Source: JACMNW01 sp963708425 (lineage in GTDB: Bacteria > Pseudomonadota > Alphaproteobacteria > Rhodobacterales > Rhodobacteraceae). Taken from it: a DNA stretch of 64,000 nt. Within the stretch, counting starts at the first letter, position 1, and every line of letters starts with the position of its first letter. A model generated the notes under the pieces. It was not told where the DNA came from. It searched no databases and worked only from the letters and a program-made list of their open reading frames with translations. Location: contig OY970206.1 in the NCBI GenBank assembly GCA_963708425.1, positions 3,038,001 through 3,102,000 on the forward strand. Direction: 5' to 3'. Shown one piece after another: positions 34,184-41,779 of the stretch. The position numbers were made by a program, and so were the translations under genes.

Positions 34184-34957
34184 TTGCACAAGCAGATCGG
34201 CCCGCTGAACGGCGCTGTGCCCGTTGACCAGATTGCCAGAGCCCTCGGCATAGAGGACATCCGCCGCGAAGCGCGTGAAGGCTGTGAGGGCCTTCTATTG
34301 ACGGACAAAGTGCGCAGCCGCGGCAGCATTCTGGTCAACAGCGGGCGGGGGCCACAGGCGGCGCGGTTTGGCATTGCGCATGAACTCGGTCATTTTCTGC
34401 TGGAAAGGCATGTGCTTGGGTTGGGGGGCACGTTTACTTGCACGCAAGGGGATTTGCGCGAGACGCGGACCGCCCGGCTGCACAAACGCCAAGAGGTCGA
34501 GGCCAACGAATTCGCCATCGGACTTCTGGTGCCCGATGACCGGCTCTTGCCCTTTTTGGTGCAACAGCCCGAGATCAGCGCCTCTGTGGATTTGCAAAAG
34601 GATCTCGACATCAGCCGCGAAGCGTCCATGCGATGTCTGGTGCACCGCCATGAGGAACCGATCGCCGCCGTCTGGTCAAAAGATGGCAAACTCCGATACG
34701 CGGTGCGTAGCAAGGAGTTTCCGTGGATCGAGCGCAATCCTGGCCAACCGCTGTCGTCGACCAGTCGTACCGCACAGCTGCTGGCCCTCGGAAAAACCGG
34801 CACAACGGCGATGCGGGAGGTGACACCAGCGGCCGGGACGCTGGCAGACATTCCTGAACTCTTCGAACAGGTGCGCATCGGCAAAGAGGGCCACGCGGTG
34901 ACATTGCTGTGGGCCACGCTTCATGAAGCGTCTGATCAGGACGGTGCGGAAGATTAA
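34184..34957 (+). CDS. ImmA/IrrE-family metallopeptidase
   Basis: 257 residues from a TTG; the zinc motif is HELGH at 66-70 (RFGIAHELGHFLLERH), followed by EVEANEFAIGLLVP. This is the ImmA/IrrE fold, whose members cleave the repressor made by the preceding gene. The start is uncertain. The frame stays open back to 34085 and reads convincingly from about 34124 (QLDRVDFADIHAPQLL), but no ATG, GTG or TTG exists there. The N-terminus may therefore be longer and use a rare codon, or a base change removed the start. Confidence 0.85.
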   Translation: MHKQIGPLNGAVPVDQIARALGIEDIRREAREGCEGLLLTDKVRSRGSILVNSGRGPQAARFGIAHELGHFLLERHVLGLGGTFTCTQGDLRETRTARLHKRQEVEANEFAIGLLVPDDRLLPFLVQQPEISASVDLQKDLDISREASMRCLVHRHEEPIAAVWSKDGKLRYAVRSKEFPWIERNPGQPLSSTSRTAQLLALGKTGTTAMREVTPAAGTLADIPELFEQVRIGKEGHAVTLLWATLHEASDQDGAED

Positions 34958-35147
34958 GGGCAAATGTCTTTCCAGATTTAGACGCAATTACAGTTATTTA
35001 CACCAAAATAATGGCTTTATTTGCTGAAGGTTCACTGGACTTCGCCGCACAACCGAGCGTTGCTGTGGCCATCGCCCGGCGCCGTCCGGGCTCGGTCCGG
35101 TACCGGGGCGCGGCACTTCGCCCGCCCAAGCAAATCGGAGAATGACC

Positions 35148-35552
35148 ATGACAGAGACAGCCTCACCACATACCGAAGAGCAATTATTCGCGGCGACAGC
35201 CCCCCACCAGACCAAAGCGGCACTGCTGCGCGCGCGCCTGACAGAACCCGGCGGGGCGTCGCTGTCCGAGATGATGCGGCTTACCGGCTGGCAGGCGCAT
35301 ACGCTGCGTGCGGCGTTGAGCGGGCTGTGCAAGACAGGCGTGATCCTCAGCGGGCGCCGTGAGGGTGGGGAGACAATTTATGCCATCGAACCGGCGGGAC
35401 CGGCGCGCGCGACGGATGGCGAGGTCGGGCAAGACGCAGACGCGATAAGGGACGATTCCGGCATCGCAGCACAAGCACCGGCGGTCCCGCCCGTCACGGC
35501 ACAGGGATTGTCGGATGCCGACATCACAGAATCCGGCAAAGGTGCGGCATGA
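35148..35552 (+). CDS. DUF3489 domain-containing protein
   Basis: 134 residues; the ATG at 35148 is preferred over 35142 because GGAG then lies 8 bp upstream. The DUF3489 core, a winged-helix-like region, is at about 22-85 (TKAALLRARLTEPGGASLSEMM ... LTGWQAHTLRAALSGLCKTG), given as landmarks. The tail is acidic and low complexity. The family has no known function and is regularly followed by DUF2924 and a serine recombinase, as here. It overlaps DUF2924 by 4 bp. Confidence 0.85.
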   Translation: MTETASPHTEEQLFAATAPHQTKAALLRARLTEPGGASLSEMMRLTGWQAHTLRAALSGLCKTGVILSGRREGGETIYAIEPAGPARATDGEVGQDADAIRDDSGIAAQAPAVPPVTAQGLSDADITESGKGAA

Positions 35553-36115
35553 CCACATTTGCCGATCTCGATGTCATGGACCGGGCGGGTCTGTCGCAGC
35601 TTTGGTCAGACCTGCTTGGCGGCGAGGTGCCACCAAAAATGAGCCAGCCGATGCAGCGCCGGTTTCTGGCCTATGAGATGCAAGCCCGTGAGCATGGCGG
35701 TTTGCCTTCGTCTCTGCTCGCCCGTCTCGACCGCATCGCGGCAGGCGACACACGCGCAGCCTCCCCCATCGTCCGACCCGGTGGGCGGTTGCTGCGGGCG
35801 TGGAATGGCACCACCAATGTGGTCGATGTTCTGTCCGACGGTTATATGTGGAATGGCGCGCGCCACCGGTCCCTCTCGGCCATCGCCCGCGCCATCACCG
35901 GTGCCCGCTGGTCCGGCCCGCGGTTCTTCGGGTTGTTGCCGAAGGAGGTGGATGGCGGAACCGAGACCGGCGTCAAACACCCCGCGCGCAAGAGCAAGAC
36001 CGGCAGTGCTGCCGAGGGCCTGTCCCGGTCAGCGGCGCGCGGTGGCGCCGAACCGGGTAAAGAGTCGCCGTCAAGGCCACCACACGCCGCTGCACACCGG
36101 GGTGCTGTCAGATGA
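35549..36115 (+). CDS. DUF2924 domain-containing protein
   Basis: 188 residues. The DUF2924 core runs from about 10 to 135 (LSQLWSDLLGG, PMQRRFLAYEMQ, RPGGRLLRAWNGTTNVVDVL, YMWNGARHRSLSAIARAITG, SGPRFFGL). A basic, Ser/Pro-rich tail follows. It overlaps both neighbours by 4 bp, so DUF3489-DUF2924-recombinase should be made from one message in a fixed ratio. It is probably an accessory to the recombinase; this is inference from the tight linkage. Confidence 0.87.
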   Translation: MTTFADLDVMDRAGLSQLWSDLLGGEVPPKMSQPMQRRFLAYEMQAREHGGLPSSLLARLDRIAAGDTRAASPIVRPGGRLLRAWNGTTNVVDVLSDGYMWNGARHRSLSAIARAITGARWSGPRFFGLLPKEVDGGTETGVKHPARKSKTGSAAEGLSRSAARGGAEPGKESPSRPPHAAAHRGAVR

Positions 36116-37773
36116 CTCAGAAGCCCGTGATCCGTTGTGCGATCTACACCCGCAAGTCCTCTGACGAGAGTCTTGATCAATCCTTCAACTCACTTGATGC
36201 TCAGCACGAAGCCTGTGCCGCCTACATTGCCAGCCAGCGCCATGAGGGCTGGAAGCTTGTCCCAGACCGCTTTGATGATGGCGGCCTGTCAGGCGGAACT
36301 CTGGAGCGCCCGGCCCTGCAGCAATTGCTGGCCGAGATCGATTCCGGCCGCGTCGGCATGGTGGTGGTCTACAAGATCGACCGGTTGACACGGTCGCTGG
36401 CCGACTTTGGTCGCCTTGTCGAGCGGCTGGATGCAAAAGGCTGTTCCTTTGTCTCTGTGACGCAGGCGTTCAACACGGCTACGTCGATGGGACGGTTGAC
36501 CCTCAACGTTCTGTTGTCCTTTGCGCAGTTTGAGCGCGAAGTGACGGCGGAGCGTATCCGCGACAAGATCGCGGCCTCAAAGAAAAAAGGGCTCTGGATG
36601 GGCGGCAGCCTGTCCCTCGGATATGACCCCCATACCGACCCGCAGCGCCGCGAGTTGGTTGTCAATGCCAGTGAAGCGCAGACTGTGCACCAGCTGTTAG
36701 CCCTCTATGCCGATCTTGGCAATCTGCGGCTGGTCGAGCGCGAGGCCGCCCGTCTGGGCTTGCGCCCCAAGGCGGGCATCACCCGGTCGGGTCAGATCCG
36801 GGGAGCGGCTCCCTTCAGCCGTGGTCAGTTGCACTATCTTTTGACCAACCCGGTCTATATCTGCCGCATTCGCCATAAAGAGCTGAGCTATCCCGGTCTG
36901 CACGCACCGATCATTACCCCCAATCTCTGGGACAGGGTGCAGGCTGCACTGATGGCCGCAACTGCCCGCCCTCGGGGGCGCAGTGTGCACCCAACGGACT
37001 CGCGCATCTTGACCGGCAAGCTGCGCGACGAGACCGGCGATCTGCTGACCCCCACCCATACCCAGCGCCATGGGCGGCGCTTTGCCTATTATGTCTCGCA
37101 TCGGCTGATTGCCGGCGGTACCGATCCCTCTGGCTGGCGGCTGCCGGCTGAGCCGCTGGAGGCCAGCCTTCGTCGCATTCTCGGCGACCATCTGCGCAAG
37201 GCAGCAGAGGGGCAGGCCATGCTGTCGGTTCCGGACGCGACCGAGGCGGCCGAGTTGGCGCGGCGGGCGGTAGAGTTGGCAGATTGGGTCGAGACCGATG
37301 TCGCTCTCCTTGGATCGCTGATCACAGATGTCGCCCTGCAACAGGGGCGGATCAGGCTGCAGCTGGCGGCGGGTTCAATTGCCCTAATGCTGAATGTCTC
37401 ACCCGACGCGCTCGCCCCCGACCTTCTCGCTTTTGACGAGAGCTTCACCCTGCGCAGGCGGGGTGTTGAAACCCGCATTCTCGCCGGCGCGATGGTGCCT
37501 GCGCTTGATCCGGTGCTGATCCGAACGCTCGCAGAAGCACATGTCTGGGCGACATCCCTGCGCACGGGCACATCTCTGACCGAGATTGCTGCTGCCGCCG
37601 GGCATTCCGAGCCCTACATCCGAGCCCGCATCCCGCTGGCCTTCCTCGCCCCCAAACTCCAGGCCGCCATTCTCGACGGGCGCCAACCCGCAGATATCTC
37701 TGTCGCTCGGCTTCTGCGTGATGGCATTCCGATGGACTGGTCCGAACAGGCGCAACTTTTTGCACAGGGCTGA
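36112..37773 (+). CDS. Large serine recombinase (site-specific integrase)
   Basis: 553 residues of the resolvase/invertase superfamily, large serine type. The catalytic domain (about 7-160) has the active Ser16 in AIYTRKSSDES, the conserved DDGGLSGGTLERPALQQLL, VVYKIDRLTRSLADF and QFEREVTAERIRDKI. A recombinase domain with zinc-ribbon-like surroundings follows (about 165-380), then a C-terminal part with GTSLTEIAAAAGHSEPYIRAR, a helix-turn-helix-like segment. Such enzymes integrate and excise phages and elements at att sites. Its own gene is the last of the rightward set, followed by the TTCCCTGTT array. Confidence 0.92.
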   Translation: MTQKPVIRCAIYTRKSSDESLDQSFNSLDAQHEACAAYIASQRHEGWKLVPDRFDDGGLSGGTLERPALQQLLAEIDSGRVGMVVVYKIDRLTRSLADFGRLVERLDAKGCSFVSVTQAFNTATSMGRLTLNVLLSFAQFEREVTAERIRDKIAASKKKGLWMGGSLSLGYDPHTDPQRRELVVNASEAQTVHQLLALYADLGNLRLVEREAARLGLRPKAGITRSGQIRGAAPFSRGQLHYLLTNPVYICRIRHKELSYPGLHAPIITPNLWDRVQAALMAATARPRGRSVHPTDSRILTGKLRDETGDLLTPTHTQRHGRRFAYYVSHRLIAGGTDPSGWRLPAEPLEASLRRILGDHLRKAAEGQAMLSVPDATEAAELARRAVELADWVETDVALLGSLITDVALQQGRIRLQLAAGSIALMLNVSPDALAPDLLAFDESFTLRRRGVETRILAGAMVPALDPVLIRTLAEAHVWATSLRTGTSLTEIAAAAGHSEPYIRARIPLAFLAPKLQAAILDGRQPADISVARLLRDGIPMDWSEQAQLFAQG

Positions 37774-38210
37774 AGTCGTCAATGGATCTTTAGCGTGAGT
37801 ACATGCTCTGCAGCCCCCGCCCGGGACCAGTAAACTGGCCGAATTGCGCCTTCCCTGTTCTTCCCAATTCTTTCCCTGTTCGCATGAATTTTTTACCCTG
37901 TTACGCTGAATTAATTTCCCTGTTAATTTTGAGCAGGGAATTGGCCCGTAAGCCACGGAAATTGCCCGCAGATTCAGAGCAAAAAACCACCAAATGGCCT
38001 CGAAAAATCCAACATTCCCTGTTAATTCCCAGTATTTATCGGAAAGCATGGCAAACCGAACGGGTTGCAGAGGCCGCAGAGACGCGGGGCGCAATGGGCG
38101 GGATCATCGGCGGGAACAGGCGTCTCTGTTAAAAAATAGCCTCGCTAACCCACGGAAACACGAAGGAAATCCGCGCCGGAACAGAGAATATCAGCGGAGA
38201 TCAGGGTATT
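37774..38210. other. 437-bp non-coding stretch after the recombinase
   Basis: No gene is recognised. It is AT-richer than its surroundings up to about 38060 and contains the spaced TTCCCTGTT units listed separately. The last 150 bp approach tRNA-Ser. Confidence 0.5.
37851..38023 (+). repeat. Array of TTCCCTGTT units with 21-22 bp period
   Basis: Direct copies begin at 37851, 37872, 37894 (TACCCTGTT) and 37916, at steps of 21, 22 and 22 bp. An inverted copy (GCAGGGAAT) lies at 37933-37941, and one more direct copy is at 38015. The 37916 copy and the inverted one form a dyad with 7-bp arms. Two helical turns per unit place all direct copies on one face of the DNA, as in iterons or accessory binding sites. 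The position, 78 bp after the recombinase stop, suggests an att or recombinase-binding region. Confidence 0.7.
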
Positions 38211-38300
38211 TGGCGGAGAGACAGGGATTCGAACCCTGGGAAGGCTTTCACCCTCAACGGTTTTCGAGACCGCCCCATTCGACCGCTCTGGCACCTCTCC
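38211..38300 (-). tRNA. tRNA-Ser (anticodon CGA)
   Basis: 90 nt with a long variable arm and encoded CCA. The acceptor GGAGAGG pairs with TCTCTCC, the anticodon loop is CTCGAAA, the variable arm is TTGAGGGTGAAAGCCTTCC-like, and the T loop is TTCGAAT. It forms the right border of the accessory region. Confidence 0.96.
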
Positions 38301-38585
38301 GGGGTGGGGTCGTCGTGGGGCGGATTTAGCTGGATGATGCGGGGCTTGCAACCCCCGAAAGTGGAAGGTTGCTTAGGTGCGATATTTTGGGCAGCGCGGT
38401 GGGGTTGGCGGGTTTGTGAATGAGTGCAGGTTTCTGGTGATTTGGGGATGGATCGCCAGGCTGGGATTGGGTGACTTTGGGCCGAAAATCGCCGCATCTT
38501 CACGAAGGCGTGGTTGGCGGTGGCTTGGCAAGGGCGGCATCAGGCGTTAGCTATGATTCACCCCATCGTTTTGAAAGCTATCCAG

Positions 38586-39485
38586 ATGAATTTGCGTGTC
38601 GTTTTTGGTTTGTTGCTGGTTGGCATGGCAGCGGGGCCTGTGTTCGCTGACGTGCCGCTGTCGCAGAATGGCGCTGCGGTGATTACGCGCGTTCAGGCGG
38701 TGGTGGACCCCGCCGCAACACAGCGGGTGATGCAGTTATCGGCGACCATGCAGATCGGCGACGTTTTGGCAGTGATGCGCGAAGAGGGCTTCGATTATGG
38801 CGAAACCCTTGAAACAGAGATGTTTCCCGGCAAGGGCGGGGCCAATTGGTCTGCCGAGGTTGGTCGCATCTATGACGAAGCCGCCATGAAAGCGGTGTTT
38901 GATGCGGCGTTCGTTGCGGAACTGGGCAAGGCCGATCCGGCGGTGATTGAGGTGATGGAGGCGTTTTTCGCCTCGGAACGCGGGCAGCGCATCTTGATGC
39001 TGGAAGTGCAGGCGCGGCGGGCGTTGCTGGACGAAAGTGTGGAAGATGCGGCCAAAGTGAATGTCGAAGAAATGGCGGCGGAGGATGACCCGCGTCTGGC
39101 GGCCATTCGCGAGTTTGCCGAAGCGAATGACCTGATCGAGATGAATGTTGCCGGGGCGTTGAATGCCAATCTGGCGTTTTTCAAAGGCATGGCCACGTCG
39201 GGGGCGTTTGACCAGCAGATGACCGAAGACGAAATGCTGTCAAGCGTTTGGGCGCAAGAGCCCGATATCAGGATAGAAACAGAAACCTGGCTTTACCCGT
39301 ATCTGGCGCTTGCCTATGAGCCGCTGTCCGATGACGACATGCAGGCGTATCTGGCGTTTTCGGATATGGAAGAGGGCAAGGTGCTGAATGCGGCAGTGTT
39401 CGCGGCGTTTAACGTGCTGTTCACCGAAATTTCCAGCAATCTGGGGCGTGCGGTTGCCAAAGAGATGCATGGCGAGGACATTTGA
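38586..39485 (+). CDS. Exported DUF2059 domain-containing protein
   Basis: 299 residues from ATG 38586, which opens a clear signal peptide (NLRVVFGLLLVGMAAGPVFA, cleaved before DVPLS); upstream in-frame codons are unconserved. The mature part contains two related DUF2059-like helical regions (about 60-140 and 215-290; VMEAFFASERGQRIL and QAYLAFSDMEEGKVL). It is periplasmic with no known function. It is monocistronic, 285 bp from tRNA-Ser. Confidence 0.82.
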   Translation: MNLRVVFGLLLVGMAAGPVFADVPLSQNGAAVITRVQAVVDPAATQRVMQLSATMQIGDVLAVMREEGFDYGETLETEMFPGKGGANWSAEVGRIYDEAAMKAVFDAAFVAELGKADPAVIEVMEAFFASERGQRILMLEVQARRALLDESVEDAAKVNVEEMAAEDDPRLAAIREFAEANDLIEMNVAGALNANLAFFKGMATSGAFDQQMTEDEMLSSVWAQEPDIRIETETWLYPYLALAYEPLSDDDMQAYLAFSDMEEGKVLNAAVFAAFNVLFTEISSNLGRAVAKEMHGEDI

Positions 39486-39560
39486 GGCCACCGATTGCCT
39501 GCCATTGCGGCGGCGCGGATTGGTTGGATTGGATACCAGCGGTTATGTGCGCCCCTGCGC

Positions 39561-39589
39561 TTGACAAAGCCCCCCCACTTGCCAGATAA
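39561..39589 (+). promoter_or_regulatory. Promoter for rplU-rpmA
   Basis: TTGACA at 39561, 17 bp spacer, AGATAA at 39584. The leader to rplU is about 130 nt. Confidence 0.65.
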
Positions 39590-39725
39590 GCGCGCATCTT
39601 GGCGAGCCCGTTGGCTGGCCGGGGTTTTCTATTCATATCGCCCGTTCAGGGCGCGCTGTTCCAGGTAACGCAAACGCCGGATCAAACCGGGGCCAAAGGA
39701 CGCGGAGACACGAGAAGGAAAGACT

Positions 39726-40181
39726 ATGTTCGCGGTCCTTAAGACAGGCGGCAAGCAGTACAAAGTGCAGGCGGGTGACGTTCTGCGTTTGGAAAAGCTG
39801 GCGTGCGTTGCTGGAGACAAAATCCAGTTCAATGATATTTTGATGGTTGGTGGTGAAACGCTGACTATTGGTGCTCCGTTTGTAGCGGGTGCTGCTGTGC
39901 AGGCCGAAGTGATCGAACAGATCAAGGGTGAAAAGGTCATCCACTTCGTCAAGCGCCGTCGTAAGCATTCGTCGCAGCGCACCAAGGGGCACCGCCAGCA
40001 TCTGACGCTGGTGCGTGTGACCGAAGTGTTGGCCAAGGGTGCCGACAAGACCGGTGTTGCCGCCGCAACCGGCACGCAAGATGCGCGCCGCGCCGCCCAT
40101 AACACCGCCGCTGCACCCGCAGCCGTGGAAGCCCCTGCAAAACCAAAGCGCGCTGCCAAAGCCGCTGCTGCGAAGGAGTAA
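39726..40181 (+). CDS. rplU: 50S ribosomal protein L21
   Basis: Ribosomal protein that binds 23S rRNA near L20. The L21 core fills residues 1-103 (MFAVLKTGGKQYKVQAGD ... HFVKRRRKHSSQRTKGHRQHLT), given as landmarks. A 48-residue Ala/Lys-rich extension follows, giving 151 residues against about 103 in E. coli. Such tails are common in alphaproteobacterial L21. GAAGGAAAG precedes the ATG. It is followed 6 bp later by rpmA. Confidence 0.97.
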   Translation: MFAVLKTGGKQYKVQAGDVLRLEKLACVAGDKIQFNDILMVGGETLTIGAPFVAGAAVQAEVIEQIKGEKVIHFVKRRRKHSSQRTKGHRQHLTLVRVTEVLAKGADKTGVAAATGTQDARRAAHNTAAAPAAVEAPAKPKRAAKAAAAKE

Positions 40182-40187
40182 TCCCCC

Positions 40188-40457
40188 ATGGCACACAAAA
40201 AAGCAGGCGGTTCATCCCGCAACGGCCGCGACTCAGCTGGTCGTCGTCTTGGCGTGAAGCTGTTTGGTGGCCAAGTGGCCATTCCGGGCAACATCATCGT
40301 GCGTCAGCGCGGCACCACCTGGTTTCCAGGGCAGGGTGTTGGCATGGGCACCGATCACACGATCTTTGCCGTGGTCGAGGGCCACGTGACCTTTAAGAAA
40401 GGCATGAAGGGTCGCACCTTCATTTCTGTGCTGCCAGCCCAGAAAGCCGCCGAATAA
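40188..40457 (+). CDS. rpmA: 50S ribosomal protein L27
   Basis: 89-residue ribosomal protein whose N-terminus reaches the peptidyl-transferase centre. It starts MAHKKAGGSSRNGRDS and keeps KLFGGQVAIPGNIIVRQRG and GVGMGTDHTIFA. There is no Firmicutes-type N-terminal cleavage extension. It is in an operon with rplU; two hairpins follow. Confidence 0.98.
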   Translation: MAHKKAGGSSRNGRDSAGRRLGVKLFGGQVAIPGNIIVRQRGTTWFPGQGVGMGTDHTIFAVVEGHVTFKKGMKGRTFISVLPAQKAAE

Positions 40458-40464
40458 GCCGAAC

Positions 40465-40509
40465 CTTTACAATCATCTTGTAAAGCGGGGATCGGCCGAA
40501 AGGCCGGTC
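40465..40509 (+). terminator. Two tandem hairpins after rpmA
   Basis: CTTTACAA-TCATC-TTGTAAAG (40465-40485) is a perfect 8-bp stem. It is followed by GATCGGCC-GAAA-GGCCGGTC (40490-40509) with a stable GAAA loop, then CTTTCGCGTTTT. Together they should end the rplU-rpmA transcript. Confidence 0.75.
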
Positions 40510-40651
40510 CTTTCGCGTTTTGGGGTCGGCCCAACGATGCGGCAGTTGAAACAATCGAACTTCGATGCCACTTCAGTGACGCGGAGACACCAAAGAAATG
40601 CCGTGGTGGTCTGTAATGGACCTGCTACACGGAAAGCCAAAAGAGTTTGCC

Positions 40652-41197
40652 ATGACGTTGCACGTAGTTGCCAACATTGCTGAAGGTCAGATTGCCGCCG
40701 GTCGGCTGGTGCTGCGCCCTGCGCGGCTGTCGGATACCGGGCTGTTTGCGCTGTATGCTGGGGATGAGCGGGTGGCCAAGGGCACGCAGTCTATACCGCA
40801 CCCGATGCCACCGGGGGCTGCCGAGGCATTTGTGGCCCGCGCCATGGTGCACGGCGTGGACGAGGACATCTGGGTGATGGACGGCACGGCATCGGGGTTT
40901 GCCGAGGTGATGGGTGTGATCTCGCTGAAACGGATGGATCGTGGGCAATCCGAAATTGGCTATTGGGTCGCGCCATCGTTCTGGAACATGGGTTTTGCGT
41001 CCGAAGCAGTGCGCGGGCTGGTTGCGGCCAACCCGCAGAAGAACCGCACGATTTTTGCCGAGGTGTTTCAAGATAACCCACGATCGGCGCATGTGCTGAC
41101 CAACGCAGGCTTTCAGTATCTGGGCGATGCCGAGACGTTCAGCGTGGCGCGCAATTCGCGGGTGCCGACCTGGACTTACACGCTTAAGCTGGACTGA
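40652..41197 (+). CDS. GNAT-family N-acetyltransferase (RimJ/RimL-like), first of a pair
   Basis: 181 residues from ATG 40652, or up to 199 from ATG 40598; the start is uncertain because both lack a strong ribosome site. It is an acetyltransferase of the ribosomal-protein type, with AAGRLVLRPARLSDTGLFAL at the start, the acetyl-CoA segment SEIGYWVAPSFWNMGFASEAV and FQDNPRSAHVLTNAGFQYLG. Its target is unknown. The location between rpmA and obgE is typical for this group and suggests a ribosome-related or RimJ-like role. Confidence 0.88.
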   Translation: MTLHVVANIAEGQIAAGRLVLRPARLSDTGLFALYAGDERVAKGTQSIPHPMPPGAAEAFVARAMVHGVDEDIWVMDGTASGFAEVMGVISLKRMDRGQSEIGYWVAPSFWNMGFASEAVRGLVAANPQKNRTIFAEVFQDNPRSAHVLTNAGFQYLGDAETFSVARNSRVPTWTYTLKLD

Positions 41198-41202
41198 GGG
41201 CG

Positions 41203-41724
41203 ATGACGGTAATAGCGCGGCTTGAAACGGCGCGGTTTATCTTGCGCCCCGTGGCGGCTTTGGACGAGGCCGCTGTTGTGGCTGCGCTGAACGTCATAGA
41301 CGTGTCGGGCTGGCTGGCGTCTGTGCCGTATCCATATGCTGCATCTGATTTCCAGTATTTCCTATCGGAGATTGCAGTACCCGGTTGGGAGTTTGCGATT
41401 GAGGATGCCGGTGGTTTTGCAGGCATTATGGGGCTGGATGAGGACCGTGTGTTCGGATATTGGCTGTGTCCACATGCCCAAGGCAAGGGTTATGCGACCG
41501 AGGCTGCGAAAGCGGTGTTGCAGATGCACTTTGAGCATGACCCTTCGGCGATAGTGTCGGGATACTTTGAGGGTAATGTGCGATCAGCAAATGTCTTGGC
41601 AAAACTCGGCTTCATAGAAACTGGGCGGGGCCCGCGTCATTGTCGTGCTTTGGGGCAGGAACGCGCCCATGTTGATCTGACCCTATCCAAACCAGCATTC
41701 GAGGCGCGCAATCGCGTGACTTGA
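41203..41724 (+). CDS. GNAT-family N-acetyltransferase (RimJ/RimL-like), second of a pair
   Basis: 173 residues starting 5 bp after the first GNAT stop. It has the same architecture (TARFILRPVAALDEAAVVAAL, FGYWLCPHAQGKGYATEAAKA, NVRSANVLAKLGFIETG) but little identity outside the motifs. It is probably cotranscribed with its partner; the substrate is unknown. Confidence 0.88.
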   Translation: MTVIARLETARFILRPVAALDEAAVVAALNVIDVSGWLASVPYPYAASDFQYFLSEIAVPGWEFAIEDAGGFAGIMGLDEDRVFGYWLCPHAQGKGYATEAAKAVLQMHFEHDPSAIVSGYFEGNVRSANVLAKLGFIETGRGPRHCRALGQERAHVDLTLSKPAFEARNRVT

Positions 41725-41779
41725 GAACAGCCAATCAATCCTGTATCGGCTGACGCTACCTTATCAGAAAGCCGGACCG

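Noticed and set aside
37851..38023. CRISPR-like repetition in the TTCCCTGTT array
   Set aside because: Units are only 9 bp with 12-13 bp between them, there are too few copies, one is inverted, and no cas genes are near.
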